Source of the DNA: JBFMCT01 sp046565765
Lineage (GTDB): Bacteria > Actinomycetota > Acidimicrobiia > Acidimicrobiales > AC-14
Direction of reading: 5' to 3'
Length of the DNA: 64,000 bases
Assembly: GCA_046565765.1 (NCBI GenBank)
Contig: JBKHXX010000093.1
Coordinates: forward strand, 78,970-142,969
The notes under the pieces were generated by a model. The model saw nothing but the letters and a program-made list of their open reading frames with translations, was not told the DNA's origin and did not search any database. The position numbers and the translations under genes were made by a program. Positions 51,127 to 60,467 of this stretch are shown piece by piece (position 1 is the first letter of the stretch; each line of letters starts with the position of its first letter).

Positions 51127-53124
51127 TCAGCCCTCCATCGCCAGCGCCGGGGTGCCGTTGGCGGTGGAAGCGGCGGGGGCCGCGACCGCGCCTCCCATCC
51201 CGTCGCCGCCGGGCGTGGAGGAGGCGGGGCCGGCCGGGTCGGCCACCACACCGCCCATGCCGTCGGCGGCCGAGGCCGGGGCCGCGCCGGAGGACCCCGC
51301 CAGCACGGCCTCACCCATGCCGGCGCCGTCGGCGGCGGTCACCGGTTGGCCCGGGCCGCCGACCTCGGCGCCTCCCTGGCCGTCGCCACCGGCGTCACCC
51401 TCGGCCAGCACCCCGGCGGGGACCATCTCCGCCGGCGCGCCGTCCTCGCCGAAGATCCCGCCCGCCTCCTCGGGCGGCCCGGCGTCGGCGAGTGCCGCCG
51501 CCGGCGTCCCGGCGAAGTCGAGGGCGTCGGCCGCGGCCGCCTCGGTGAACTCGTAGTCGACGAGCCGCAGGCCCTGCGCCGCCAGCTGCTCCCAACGGGC
51601 CCGCAGGCTCTCCCACGGCACGTTGGCCCACAGGTAGTAGCCGTCCGTCCCGGGCAGGAACGCCCCCGAGTAGCGGTCGGCGCCGCCCTCCTGGTGCACG
51701 CTGACGTCGACGAGCCGAAGCCCCTGGCCCGAGAACTCCTTCCACTTGCTGACGAAGCTGGCGAAGCTGGCGTTGACCCACAGGGCGTAGCCGCCCGTGC
51801 CGGGGAGCCACACACCCGTGTAGCGGGTCTGGCCGCCCACCTGACGCACGTCGACGTCGACCAGGCGCAGGCCCTGCTGGGCCCATTCCTGCCACTTCGC
51901 CCTGAAGCTGTCCCAGCTGGCGTTGGCCCAGAGGCCGTACCCGCCCGTCCCCGGCAGCCACACGCCCGAGTACAGGTCCTGGTTCCCGACCCGCCGGACG
52001 TGCACGTCCACCAGGCGCAGCCCCTGCTGGGCCCACTCCTTCCACTTGGCCACGAAGCTGTCGAAGCTGGCGTTGACCCACAGGGCGTAGCCGCCGGTGC
52101 CGGGAAGCCACACCCCCGAGTACCGGTCTTCGTTGCCGACCCGCCGCACGCTGATGTCGACCAGGCGCAGGCCCTGCTGGGCCCACTCCTGCCACTTGGC
52201 GTGGAAGCTCTGCCAGTTGGCGTTCACCCACAGTGCGTACTTGCCGGCGCCCGCCCGCCACACGCCGGTGTGCCCGGACCCGGTGAACCGGGAGTACATC
52301 TGGGCGATCGTCACCCGGTCGTTGAAGCTCAGCGCCGAGCGCTGGCCGATCGTCACACCCGACTGCAGGGGGACGATCGTGGGCTGGTCGTTCTTGGAGA
52401 ACGCAGTGCCGTGGTAGTGCATGATCGAGCCGTAGTCGTAGTCGGCGTAGTCGGTGTAGCCCTCGCAGAACTTGTCGAAGTTCGACTCGAAGCCGGACTG
52501 GATGTTCTGGTAGTTGATCTTGACGTACCTGTCCCGGTCGCAGCGGCTCTGCTCGTGCAGGATGCCGAGAGCGTGCAGGCACTCGTGCACGACCACGCCC
52601 CAGGGGTGGCCGTCGGCCAGGCGGATGAGCTGCTCGCCACCCCGCATGCCGACCGCCGACGAGCTGAAGGTCTGGCCCGGGTTGGGCACGAAGCGCACGT
52701 AGTTGGCGTGGTTGGTGCGGGCCACGAAGCGGATCGGCGAGTTGGCCTCGATGTGGGCGATGGCCTGGGTGATGCGGGCCTGGTTGGGCACCGACGCGTC
52801 GACGACGAAAGGCACCGTGCAGTTGGTCCACAGGAAGCTGGAGCTCGACGGCAGGCCCACGCCCATGGCGATGTCGGGACCGTCGGCCACCGGCGGGCCG
52901 GCGGCGGCCTGAGCGGCCGCCGCCGCCAGCCGCCCTCGGACCTTGTCGGCGTGGCGCTCGACCTCCTCCACCGGTCCCATGTCGATGCATCCGTCGAAGA
53001 TGGCGATGCCGTCCACGACCGAGTACCGCACGGGCACGTCCACGAAGCCCGGCCCCGACAGGAACCCGGTGCGCACGTCGGTGCTCGCGACCGACTCCTG
53101 ACTGGTTCTGATCTCGTCTGCCAT
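51127..53124 (-). CDS. astacin-family metallopeptidase with five BTRD-like repeats
   Basis: A 665-residue M12A protease. The zinc motif is HECLHALGILHEQ with His180, His184 and His190, catalytic Glu181, and the Met-turn is SIMHYHG. Residues 286-535 are five 50-residue repeats (SGVWLPGTGGYALWVNASF... GLRLVDV), which resemble a bacterial tandem-repeat domain. The last 130 residues are acidic and Gly/Ala-rich with repeated DGMGG-like units. There is no signal peptide in the first 40 residues. AGGGGG lies 7 nt before the ATG. Confidence 0.9.
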   Translation of the reverse strand: MADEIRTSQESVASTDVRTGFLSGPGFVDVPVRYSVVDGIAIFDGCIDMGPVEEVERHADKVRGRLAAAAAQAAAGPPVADGPDIAMGVGLPSSSSFLWTNCTVPFVVDASVPNQARITQAIAHIEANSPIRFVARTNHANYVRFVPNPGQTFSSSAVGMRGGEQLIRLADGHPWGVVVHECLHALGILHEQSRCDRDRYVKINYQNIQSGFESNFDKFCEGYTDYADYDYGSIMHYHGTAFSKNDQPTIVPLQSGVTIGQRSALSFNDRVTIAQMYSRFTGSGHTGVWRAGAGKYALWVNANWQSFHAKWQEWAQQGLRLVDISVRRVGNEDRYSGVWLPGTGGYALWVNASFDSFVAKWKEWAQQGLRLVDVHVRRVGNQDLYSGVWLPGTGGYGLWANASWDSFRAKWQEWAQQGLRLVDVDVRQVGGQTRYTGVWLPGTGGYALWVNASFASFVSKWKEFSGQGLRLVDVSVHQEGGADRYSGAFLPGTDGYYLWANVPWESLRARWEQLAAQGLRLVDYEFTEAAAADALDFAGTPAAALADAGPPEEAGGIFGEDGAPAEMVPAGVLAEGDAGGDGQGGAEVGGPGQPVTAADGAGMGEAVLAGSSGAAPASAADGMGGVVADPAGPASSTPGGDGMGGAVAAPAASTANGTPALAMEG
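51520..52269 (-). repeat. five tandem 150-bp repeats in the astacin gene
   Basis: Units begin at 52269, 52119, 51969, 51819 and 51669 with exact 150-bp phase. Each encodes a WxPGTGGYxLWxN core and QGLRLVD. Sequence between units has diverged mostly at third positions and in the linker; the fifth unit is the most divergent. Confidence 0.9.
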
Positions 53125-53204
53125 GGTGGAACCCCCTGATCGGTTTGATGGCGTAGAGAACGAGCCGGGGGCGGCGGGACGAAATACGAAAGAGTTGGGG
53201 CCGG

Positions 53205-53555
53205 CTACTCCACCGGGGTGAGCTCGAGCGTCACGGAGGGCTCCGTGGCGGCCAGGTCGACGGTGGCCGTGGTGGTCGTGACCAGGTCGCCCACGTCGAC
53301 GCTGCCCGACCCTGACCGGTCGGCGTGGGCCCGGAGGGCGTACGTGCGCCGGGGTTCGTCCACGGCGACGTCGACGTCGAGCGTGAACGGCAGCTCGAGG
53401 CCGGTTTGGGGTACCAGCACGTCGGGCAGGCCGACCTCGGCGATGGTGGGGGCGGGACCCCCCGCCTCGGTCACGTCGCGCAGGGCGACGCGGACCACTG
53501 CGACCCGTACCGGCTCCGCCGAGGGAGGGAAGCGCACCGTTCCCCCGACCCTCAC
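53205..53555 (-). CDS. YbaY-like beta-sandwich protein
   Basis: A 116-residue protein resembling the YbaY/YscW lipoprotein-type domain: VRVAVVRVALRDVTEAG, LPDVLVPQTGLELPFTLDVDV, RRTYALRAHADRSGSGSVDVGDL. No signal peptide or lipobox is present, unlike typical family members. The GTG start at 53555 follows a leaderless TACACT box by 7 nt. Confidence 0.7.
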   Translation of the reverse strand: MRVGGTVRFPPSAEPVRVAVVRVALRDVTEAGGPAPTIAEVGLPDVLVPQTGLELPFTLDVDVAVDEPRRTYALRAHADRSGSGSVDVGDLVTTTTATVDLAATEPSVTLELTPVE

Positions 53556-53562
53556 CGGAGCG

Positions 53563-53568
53563 AGTGTA
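53563..53568 (-). promoter_or_regulatory. -10 box of leaderless YbaY-like gene
   Basis: TACACT on the minus strand, 7 nt, then the GTG at 53555; it lies in the 25-bp gap before divergent hrpB. Confidence 0.55.
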
Positions 53569-53580
53569 AGACCGGGCAGG

Positions 53581-56076
53581 ATGATTGACAACGTGTTGCC
53601 CGTCGAGTCCGTCACCGCCGAGCTGGCGCGCTCGCTCGCCCCGCCGGGCGCCGCCGCCGTGCTGCGGGCGCCCCCCGGCGCGGGCAAGACGACGATCGTG
53701 CCCCTCCGCCTCCTCGACCAGCCCTGGCTGGACGGGCGCGTCGTGGTCCTCGAGCCCCGCCGGCTGGCCACCCGGGCGGCGGCGGCCCGCATGGCGCAGC
53801 TCCTCGGGGAACCGGTGGGCGGCACGGTCGGCTACCGCACCCGCGACGACCGGCGGGTGGGCCCGTCCACCCGGGTCGAGGTGGTGACGGAGGGCATCCT
53901 CACGCGACGCCTCCAGCACGACCCGTCGCTGGCCGGCGTGGCCCTGGTGGTGTTCGACGAGGTCCACGAGCGCAACCTCCAGACCGATCTGGCCATGGCC
54001 CTGGCCCTCGACGCCCGGCGCTCGCTGCGCCGCGACCTGCGCATGCTGGCCATGTCCGCCACCCTGGACACCGACCGCATCGCCGCCCTCCTCGGCGAGC
54101 CCGTGACCGTCCTCACCAGCGAGGGCCGCCAGCACCCCGTCGACGTGCGGTGGGCGCCACCGCCGCCTCGACTGCGCGTGGCCGACGCGACCGTCCCGGC
54201 CGTGCTGCGGGCGCTGCGCGAGGGAGAGGGCGACGTGCTCGTCTTCCTGCCCGGGGCGGGAGACATCCGCCGGGTTGGATCGCTGCTGGCGGACGGCGGG
54301 GCGCTGCCCGACGGGGTGGACGTGCGGCCGCTGTTCGGGGCGCTGCCGGTGGCCGAGCAGGACGCCGCCCTGGCCCCCTCACCCCCCGGCCGGCGGCGAG
54401 TGGTGCTGTCGACCGACATCGCCGAGACCAGCCTCACCGTCGAGGGGGTGCGCACGGTCGTCGACGCCGGCCAGGTGCGCACGCCCCGCTACGACGCCCG
54501 CACCGGGCTCACCCGGCTCCAGACCGGGCCCAGCTCCAAGGCCTCGGCCGACCAGCGCAGCGGCCGGGCCGGTCGCACCGCCCCCGGCCTCGCCTACCGG
54601 CTGTGGTCGAAGATGGAGCACGCCGCCCGCCGGCCCTACGCCGAGCCCGAGATCACCGTGGTCGACCTGGCCGGCTTCGCCCTCGAGCTGGCGGTGTGGG
54701 GCGCCGACGTGGACGGCCTGTCGTTCCTGGACCCGCCGCCTCCCCGGTCGCTGGAGGAGGGCCGGGCCCTGCTGCACATGCTCGGCGCCCTCGACTCCCA
54801 TGGCCGGCCGACGCCCGAGGGCAGGGCCATGGCCGAGCTTCCGCTCCACCCCCGCCTGGCCCGCATGGTCACCGGGGCCCGGGGGTGGACGGCGTGCGTG
54901 CTCGCCGCCCTGCTCGAGGACCGGGACGTGCTTCGGGGCCGACCCGACGACGTCCCCGTCGACGTCGGAGAACGGGCCCGGCTGCTCGACGACCGCGGCG
55001 CCCGCCATCCGGCCCTGGACGGGGCCGCGGTGGGATCGGCCCGGCGGCGGGCGCACGACCTGGCCCGGCGGGTGGGGGTCGAGCCGGCCCGGGTCGACGG
55101 GCGGGAGTGCGGGCTGGTGCTGGCCCTCGCCTACCCCGACCGCATCGCCCAGGCTCGGGGCGGGGCGCGGTTCCGCCTGCGCAACGGCTCCGGGGCATGG
55201 GTGCCCAGGGGCGACCCGTTGGCCGGTGAGGCGTTCCTGGTGGTGGCCGAGCTCGACGCCGACCGCCGCGACAGCCGGGTGCGCATGGCCGCCGCCCTGG
55301 ACCCGGCCGACGTGGAGGCGGCCGCCGGCGTCCCAGCCGAGCGGGTGGCGGCGGTGGGGTGGGACGTCCCCGGCGGGGAGCTGCGCACCACCGTCACCCG
55401 CCGCATCGACGGCCTCGTGCTCGCAACGGTCACCACCGCCGCGCCGGCGGGGGCCGAGGCCACCGCCTCGCTGCTGGAGGAGGTGCGGGCCACGCGCCTG
55501 GGCGCCCTGCGCTGGACCGGCGAAGCGCGCTCCTTCCAGCAACGTGTCGACTTCCTCCGCCGCCGCCTGGGCGACGCCTGGCCTGATCTGTCCGACGAGT
55601 CCCTGCTCGCCACGGTGGACGAGTGGCTGGGCCCCATGCTGACCGGCGCCTCCCGCCGCAAGGACTTGGAGAAGGTCGACATGGCCAAGGTTCTGCGCCG
55701 CAGGCTCGGCCCGCGGGCCGGCGAGATCGACGAGCTGGCGCCGGTCACCTGGGCGCCACCGTCCGGCCGCCGGGTGCCGATTGACTACGCCGGCGACCAC
55801 CCCGAGGCACGGGTCCGGGTGCAGGAGCTCTTCGGGCTGACCTCGCATCCGGCCGTGGCCGGGGGGCGGGTCCCGCTCGTGCTGCACCTCCTCTCGCCCG
55901 CCGACCGCCCCGTGCAGGTCACCGCCGACCTGCCCGGGTTCTGGGCCGGCAGCTACGCCTCCGTCCGCAAGGACATGGCCGGCCGCTACCCCAAGCACCC
56001 GTGGCCTGCCGACCCGGCCCGGGCCCTCCCGCCACCGAAGGGCCCGGGCCCGGGCCGGCCCAGGAAGCGACGATGA
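53581..56076 (+). CDS. hrpB: ATP-dependent RNA helicase HrpB
   Basis: An 831-residue DEAH-box helicase. Walker A APPGAGKTT (Lys36), DEVH at residues 126-129, SAT motif MLAMSATLD, and helicase C motifs VVLSTDIAETSLTV and QRSGRAGRTAPG. The C-terminal HrpB-specific domain ends in a Pro/Arg-rich tail. Length fits HrpB (about 810-850). Either the ATG at 53581 or a GTG at 53593 could start translation. The stop overlaps the next start (ATGA). Confidence 0.95.
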   Translation: MIDNVLPVESVTAELARSLAPPGAAAVLRAPPGAGKTTIVPLRLLDQPWLDGRVVVLEPRRLATRAAAARMAQLLGEPVGGTVGYRTRDDRRVGPSTRVEVVTEGILTRRLQHDPSLAGVALVVFDEVHERNLQTDLAMALALDARRSLRRDLRMLAMSATLDTDRIAALLGEPVTVLTSEGRQHPVDVRWAPPPPRLRVADATVPAVLRALREGEGDVLVFLPGAGDIRRVGSLLADGGALPDGVDVRPLFGALPVAEQDAALAPSPPGRRRVVLSTDIAETSLTVEGVRTVVDAGQVRTPRYDARTGLTRLQTGPSSKASADQRSGRAGRTAPGLAYRLWSKMEHAARRPYAEPEITVVDLAGFALELAVWGADVDGLSFLDPPPPRSLEEGRALLHMLGALDSHGRPTPEGRAMAELPLHPRLARMVTGARGWTACVLAALLEDRDVLRGRPDDVPVDVGERARLLDDRGARHPALDGAAVGSARRRAHDLARRVGVEPARVDGRECGLVLALAYPDRIAQARGGARFRLRNGSGAWVPRGDPLAGEAFLVVAELDADRRDSRVRMAAALDPADVEAAAGVPAERVAAVGWDVPGGELRTTVTRRIDGLVLATVTTAAPAGAEATASLLEEVRATRLGALRWTGEARSFQQRVDFLRRRLGDAWPDLSDESLLATVDEWLGPMLTGASRRKDLEKVDMAKVLRRRLGPRAGEIDELAPVTWAPPSGRRVPIDYAGDHPEARVRVQELFGLTSHPAVAGGRVPLVLHLLSPADRPVQVTADLPGFWAGSYASVRKDMAGRYPKHPWPADPARALPPPKGPGPGRPRKRR

Positions 56077-57827
56077 TCCTTGTCGACGCCTCGGGCGTGG
56101 CGGTCCGCCGGCCCGAACGGCCCCTGTTCGAGGACCTGTCGCTCACCCTCCAGTCGGGCGACCGCCTGGGCGTCGTGGGCCGCAACGGCAGCGGCAAGTC
56201 GACCCTGCTGCGGGTGCTGGCCGGCGAGCTGGAGCCCGAGGAGGGAGTGGTGCGCCGCGGCCGCGGCGTGCGCACCGGCTTCCTGGGCCAGCGCCCGGTC
56301 CTACCCGACGCCACGGTACGGGACGCGGTGGGACCGTCGTGGGAGGCGGCTGCCCTGCTCGACCGCCTGGGCATGGGTGGAGCGGTGGACGCCCCGGTCG
56401 CCACCCTGTCGGGCGGGCAGGCCAAGCGCGTGGCGCTGGCCCGGTCCCTGGTCGGGGAGGTCGACCTGCTGATCCTCGACGAGCCCACCAACCACCTCGA
56501 CCTCGACGCCATCGCCTGGCTGGAGGAGCGGCTGGCCGGGTTTCGCGGGGGGCTCGTGCTCGTGACCCACGACCGCCACGTGCTCGACCGGGTGACGACC
56601 AAGGTGGTGGAGCTCGACCGGGGACGGGGCTACGTGCACGAAGGTGGCTACGAGTCCTACCTGGCGGCCCGGGCCGAGCGGGCGGAGCGGGAGGCGTCGT
56701 CCGAGGCGGTGCGCCGCAACCTGGCCCGGGCCGAGCTGGCCTGGCTGCGGCGGGGCGCCCCGGCCCGCACCCGCAAACCCAAGGCCCGCATCGCCGCCGC
56801 CACCGCGGTGGTCGAGGGCCGGGCACCGGCGCCTGACCGGGCCACCCCCCTCGAGCTGTCGATGAAGGGGACGCCCCGGCTGGGCGACAAGGTCGTGCTG
56901 CTCCACCGGGTGGGCCACCGCTTCGACGCTGGGACCTGGCTGTTCCGCGGCCTCGACCTGGACCTCGAGCCGGGTGGCCGGCTGGGCATCGTCGGGCCGA
57001 ACGGGGCGGGCAAGTCGACCGTGCTCGACATCCTGGCCGGGCGCCTCCCCCCGGCCGAGGGCCGGCTCGAGGTGGGCCCGACCGTGCGGCTCGGCTACTA
57101 CGACCAGACCGGGCGCGACCTGGACGGGACGCTGCGGGTGCGCGACGCGGTCGCCGGCGACCGCTCGAGCCCGCCCACCCTCGACCAGCTGCGGCTCATG
57201 GAGCGGTTCTGGTTCGACGAGGACGCCCAGTGGGCCCCCATCCACACGCTTTCGGGGGGCGAGCAGCGCCGCCTCCAGCTGCTGCTGGTCCTCACGCAGC
57301 TCCCCAACGTCCTGCTCCTCGACGAGCCCACCAACGACCTCGACCTCGACACCCTGCGGGCCCTGGAGGACTACCTGGAGACGTGGCCGGGCTCACTGGT
57401 CGTGGTCAGCCACGACCGGGCCCACCTGGAACGCACCGTGGAGGACGTCCTCGTGCTGGACGGGGGCGGGGCCGCGGTGCTGACCCCCGGCGGGTTCGCC
57501 GCCTACGACGCGGCCCGCCGCCGGCCGCGGGCCAAGGGAGCCTCCGCCGCGCCCCGTGTCGCCCCCGCTCCCTCTCCGGCCCCGGCCCGGCCGGCCGCCC
57601 CCAAGCCTCGCTCCCCCAGCACCCTGCGGCGCCTCCTGGCCCAGGCCGAGCGGGAACTGGAGGCGGCCACCGCCGCCCGCGACGCCCTGTCCGCCCGCCT
57701 CACCACCGACCCGCCCTCCGACCACGTCACCCTGGCCGCCCTGGCCCAGGACCTGGCCGCGGCGGAAACCCGGCTGGTCGAGGTGGAGGAACGCTGGCTG
57801 GCCTTGGCCGAGGAGCTGGGCGCCTGA
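56073..57827 (+). CDS. ABC-F family ATPase
   Basis: A 584-residue protein with two ABC domains and no membrane part: Walker A GRNGSGKST (36-44) and GPNGAGKST (Lys314), signatures LSGGQAKRVALARSL and LSGGEQRRLQLLLVL, Walker B LDEPTNHLDLD and LDEPTNDLDLDTL. A coiled-coil about residues 490-580 follows, as in Uup-type ribosome-associated ABC-F proteins. AGGAAG is 6 nt before the ATG, which overlaps the hrpB stop. Antibiotic-resistance versus housekeeping role cannot be told from sequence. Confidence 0.95.
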   Translation: MILVDASGVAVRRPERPLFEDLSLTLQSGDRLGVVGRNGSGKSTLLRVLAGELEPEEGVVRRGRGVRTGFLGQRPVLPDATVRDAVGPSWEAAALLDRLGMGGAVDAPVATLSGGQAKRVALARSLVGEVDLLILDEPTNHLDLDAIAWLEERLAGFRGGLVLVTHDRHVLDRVTTKVVELDRGRGYVHEGGYESYLAARAERAEREASSEAVRRNLARAELAWLRRGAPARTRKPKARIAAATAVVEGRAPAPDRATPLELSMKGTPRLGDKVVLLHRVGHRFDAGTWLFRGLDLDLEPGGRLGIVGPNGAGKSTVLDILAGRLPPAEGRLEVGPTVRLGYYDQTGRDLDGTLRVRDAVAGDRSSPPTLDQLRLMERFWFDEDAQWAPIHTLSGGEQRRLQLLLVLTQLPNVLLLDEPTNDLDLDTLRALEDYLETWPGSLVVVSHDRAHLERTVEDVLVLDGGGAAVLTPGGFAAYDAARRRPRAKGASAAPRVAPAPSPAPARPAAPKPRSPSTLRRLLAQAERELEAATAARDALSARLTTDPPSDHVTLAALAQDLAAAETRLVEVEERWLALAEELGA

Positions 57828-57853
57828 GCCCGCTCGGGAACGCTCGGTACCCC

Positions 57854-57859
57854 TACCGT
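57854..57859 (+). promoter_or_regulatory. -10 box of leaderless HD-GYP gene
   Basis: TACCGT, 7 nt, then the ATG at 57867. Confidence 0.5.
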
Positions 57860-57866
57860 ATCGGTG

Positions 57867-59420
57867 ATGTCCGGACCAGCGGTGCCTGCGGTGCGGCTCA
57901 CCGAGCTCATGGCGGCACTGTCGTTGGTGAGCGACCTCGGCATGGGCCAGCCGATGGAGCACAACCTCCGGCAATGCCTCATCGCCTCCCGCCTGGGCGA
58001 CCGCATCGGGCTCGGCGACGCCGACCGGGAGGGCGTCTACTACGCCGGCATCATGTCGTGGATCGGGTGCCACGTCGATGCCTACGAGCAGACCAAGTGG
58101 TTCGGCGACGAGACGGCGTTGAAGGGCGACTTCCGCAAGGTCGACCTCTCCACGGCGGCGGCCCAGACGACGTTCACGGTCGGGCACCTGGGCGCCGGCC
58201 AGCCCCTGCTCCACCGGGCGCGGCTGGGCATCGGCTTCATCGGCGGCGGCATGAAGGACGCCGAGGCCATGCTGGACAACCACTGGCGCGCCGTCGACGG
58301 CCTGGCCCGCCGCCTCGGCTTCAACGACCACGTCCGTACGAGCATCAAGCAGACCTTCGAGCGGTGGGACGGCAAGGGCGTGCCCGATGGGGCCCGCGGT
58401 GAGGAGCTGCTCATCACGTCCCGGCTGGTGGCGCTGGCCGACGTCGTCGAGGTGTTCCATCGCGTCGGCGGCGCGGACGCGGCCATGGCGGTGGCGCGCC
58501 AGCGGAGCGGGACCCAGTTCGACCCGCAACTGGTCGACCTGTTCTGCGACGTGGCCGAGGAGCTGTTCGCCGAGCTCCAGGAGATCTCCGGTTGGGAGGC
58601 GGTCATGGCGTCGGAGCCTGCACTGGCCGCTCCCCTCGGCGACGGCGAGCTCGACGCCGCTCTGGAGGCGATCGCCGATTTCACCGACGTCAAGTCCCCG
58701 TACACCATCGGGCATTCGAGAGGCGTGGCCGACCTGGCCTCGGATGCGGCGTCCGGCTTGGGCCTCCCACCGGCGCAGGCCAAGGCCGTCCGCCGGGCCG
58801 GACTGCTGCATGACCTGGGCCGCCTCGGCGTGCCCAACAGCGTCTGGGACAAGCAGCGGAGCCTGACCCTCGCCGAGATGGAGCGGGTGCGGATGCATCC
58901 CTATCTCACCGAGCGGACGCTGGCCTCGTCCCCCGGCCTGGCGCCGCTGGGCGCGCTGGCCATCCAGCACCACGAACGGCTCGACGGCTCCGGCTACCCG
59001 CGCGGCCTGAGCGGCGAGGCCATCACTCCGTCGGGGAGGCTGCTGGCCGCGGCGGATGTGTACCGGGCTCTGACCGAACCGCGCCCGCACCGCCCCGCAG
59101 CCGATTCGCCGGAGGCGGCGGGGGCCCTGCGTGGCGAGGTACGAGCCGGCCGCCTCGACGGGGACGCCGTCGAGGCGGTGTTGCGCGCCGCCGGCCATCG
59201 CGCCCGCCGCCGTCGCGAGTCGGTGGCCGGCCTCACGGCCCGGGAGGTGGAAGTGCTCCGCCTCCTGGCCCGGGGCTACTCCAACAAGCAGATCGCCCAC
59301 GAGCTGCACATCACCCGCAAGACGGCGGGCAACCACGTCGAGCACATCTACGCCAAGCTGGGGGTGACCAACCGCGCCCTGGCCAGCCTGTTCGCGGCCC
59401 AGCACGGCCTCATTGACTGA
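57867..59420 (+). CDS. HD-GYP domain protein with C-terminal LuxR-type HTH
   Basis: A 517-residue regulator. The N-terminal about 220 residues form an HD-like region with His/Asp positions near residue 30-120. An HD-GYP domain follows: LLHDLGRLGVP with His315-Asp316, MHPYLTERTL and QHHERLDGSGYP with His368-His369. The C-terminal LuxR helix-turn-helix (about 453-515, GLTAREVEVLRLLARGYSNKQIA in part) makes it a likely transcription factor controlled by cyclic-di-GMP or a related ligand. No receiver domain is present. Confidence 0.9.
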   Translation: MSGPAVPAVRLTELMAALSLVSDLGMGQPMEHNLRQCLIASRLGDRIGLGDADREGVYYAGIMSWIGCHVDAYEQTKWFGDETALKGDFRKVDLSTAAAQTTFTVGHLGAGQPLLHRARLGIGFIGGGMKDAEAMLDNHWRAVDGLARRLGFNDHVRTSIKQTFERWDGKGVPDGARGEELLITSRLVALADVVEVFHRVGGADAAMAVARQRSGTQFDPQLVDLFCDVAEELFAELQEISGWEAVMASEPALAAPLGDGELDAALEAIADFTDVKSPYTIGHSRGVADLASDAASGLGLPPAQAKAVRRAGLLHDLGRLGVPNSVWDKQRSLTLAEMERVRMHPYLTERTLASSPGLAPLGALAIQHHERLDGSGYPRGLSGEAITPSGRLLAAADVYRALTEPRPHRPAADSPEAAGALRGEVRAGRLDGDAVEAVLRAAGHRARRRRESVAGLTAREVEVLRLLARGYSNKQIAHELHITRKTAGNHVEHIYAKLGVTNRALASLFAAQHGLID

Positions 59421-59429
59421 GTGGTGCGG

Positions 59430-59807
59430 TCACCGGCTCGGCTTGCCGAAGTCCAGGTCCTCGCCGTCGATGCCCCACACCACGCAGGGCACGTCGCTGG
59501 ACACCCAGGCGTCGTGGCCGGGGCCGATGACGACGGCGTCGCCGGGGCCTGCCTCGAGCTCGACTCCGTCGTCCATGCGGATGTGCATCGACCCTTCGGT
59601 CACGACGAAGCGGTGCGGGAACTCGCAGCTCTCCGTCTGGGCGATCGGCTTGACGTGCTCGGACCACCTCCAGCCCGGCTCGAAGACGCTGCGATCGAAG
59701 CTGATGCCGTTCAGCGAGACGACGTGGACGCGTCCCTTGCCGAAGTCGATGACCTCGTCCGGCTCGTCGAGCGACCTCTTCGCCGCGGTGGTGATGGTCT
59801 CGGTCAT
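59430..59807 (-). CDS. cupin domain protein
   Basis: A 125-residue cupin with the conserved strands GWRWSEHVKP, CEFPHRFVVTEGSMHIRMDDG and GDAVVIGPGHDAWV; a metal or small-ligand barrel. GAGGAG lies 6-7 nt before the ATG. It converges with the HD-GYP gene (9-nt gap). Role unknown. Confidence 0.85.
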   Translation of the reverse strand: MTETITTAAKRSLDEPDEVIDFGKGRVHVVSLNGISFDRSVFEPGWRWSEHVKPIAQTESCEFPHRFVVTEGSMHIRMDDGVELEAGPGDAVVIGPGHDAWVSSDVPCVVWGIDGEDLDFGKPSR

Positions 59808-59833
59808 GTGTGTCTCCTCTGGGGTTCGGGTGC

Positions 59834-60292
59834 TCAGCGCACCGACAGCTGGTCGTGCAGGGAGGCGAGCGACTGCTCGATGGCCTTGCGAAGGCCCGAC
59901 CGCCGGAGTCGCGAGGCGACCCACCGGCGCAGGAACGTGCGGGGGCGGATGTCGACCTCCACGTCCACCTGCGTCCCGTGCCCGGACAGCGCCGGCGTGA
60001 GACGCCAGCGCCAGTCGGCGTACGAGGGGTTGCCGTCGTCAGACTGCGACCGGTAGGCGAACACGCCCTGGTCGCGGTCGATGTCGACGACCCGTGCGCG
60101 GCTGTTCCACCGGGTCTTCATGGCATGGATCTGCACGACCCACTCCGAGCCCACCTCCAGCACCGCGGGCGACTCGACGACCTTCGGGATCTCGAGGTTC
60201 CAGTCGGGAAGGCGTTCGACGTCCGTGACGAGATCGAAGACCGCCCCCGGCGGAGCGGGGACGACGGTCGTGGCGTGCAGCGTGTATTCCAT
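59834..60292 (-). CDS. SRPBCC (START-like) family protein
   Basis: A 152-residue SRPBCC-fold protein (VVPAPPGAVFDLVTDVERLPDWN, GSEWVVQIHAMKTRWNSRARVV in part) with a hydrophobic ligand cavity. A long C-terminal helix (LRRSGLRKAIEQSLASLHDQ) is present. ATG at 60292 is chosen because SRPBCC domains start near MEYTLHATTVV. 26 nt upstream of the cupin on the same strand; an operon is likely. Confidence 0.82.
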   Translation of the reverse strand: MEYTLHATTVVPAPPGAVFDLVTDVERLPDWNLEIPKVVESPAVLEVGSEWVVQIHAMKTRWNSRARVVDIDRDQGVFAYRSQSDDGNPSYADWRWRLTPALSGHGTQVDVEVDIRPRTFLRRWVASRLRRSGLRKAIEQSLASLHDQLSVR

Positions 60293-60436
60293 GGACCGCA
60301 GCCTGCACCGACTGGTCGCTCCCGTCATGAGGCGTTCACCCCAGGAACCGGCTGTGGACCGCGGCGAGGCCGTAGCCCAGTCCAAGCTGGCCGCCGACGG
60401 GGGGCGGGGTGGGGCAAACGTAGGGGCGTGGCCCGA

Positions 60437-60459
60437 CCCAGCCGCAGCACGCGGCTGGG
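60437..60459. repeat. perfect inverted repeat upstream of glnII
   Basis: Arms CCCAGCCGC and GCGGCTGGG with a 5-nt centre. It lies in the 301-bp divergent region between the SRPBCC gene and glnII, just before the PHO-box-like repeats. Possible operator or transcript hairpin; the rest of this region shows nothing else recognisable. Confidence 0.65.
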
Positions 60460-60467
60460 CTGATGCA

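Noticed and set aside
51520..52269. Mobile repeat element
   Set aside because: The 150-bp units are in-frame coding repeats of one protein.
53125..54135. N-terminal extension of the astacin gene across the YbaY-like region
   Set aside because: No conserved sequence; the ATG at 53124 has a good ribosome site and begins the plausible protein.
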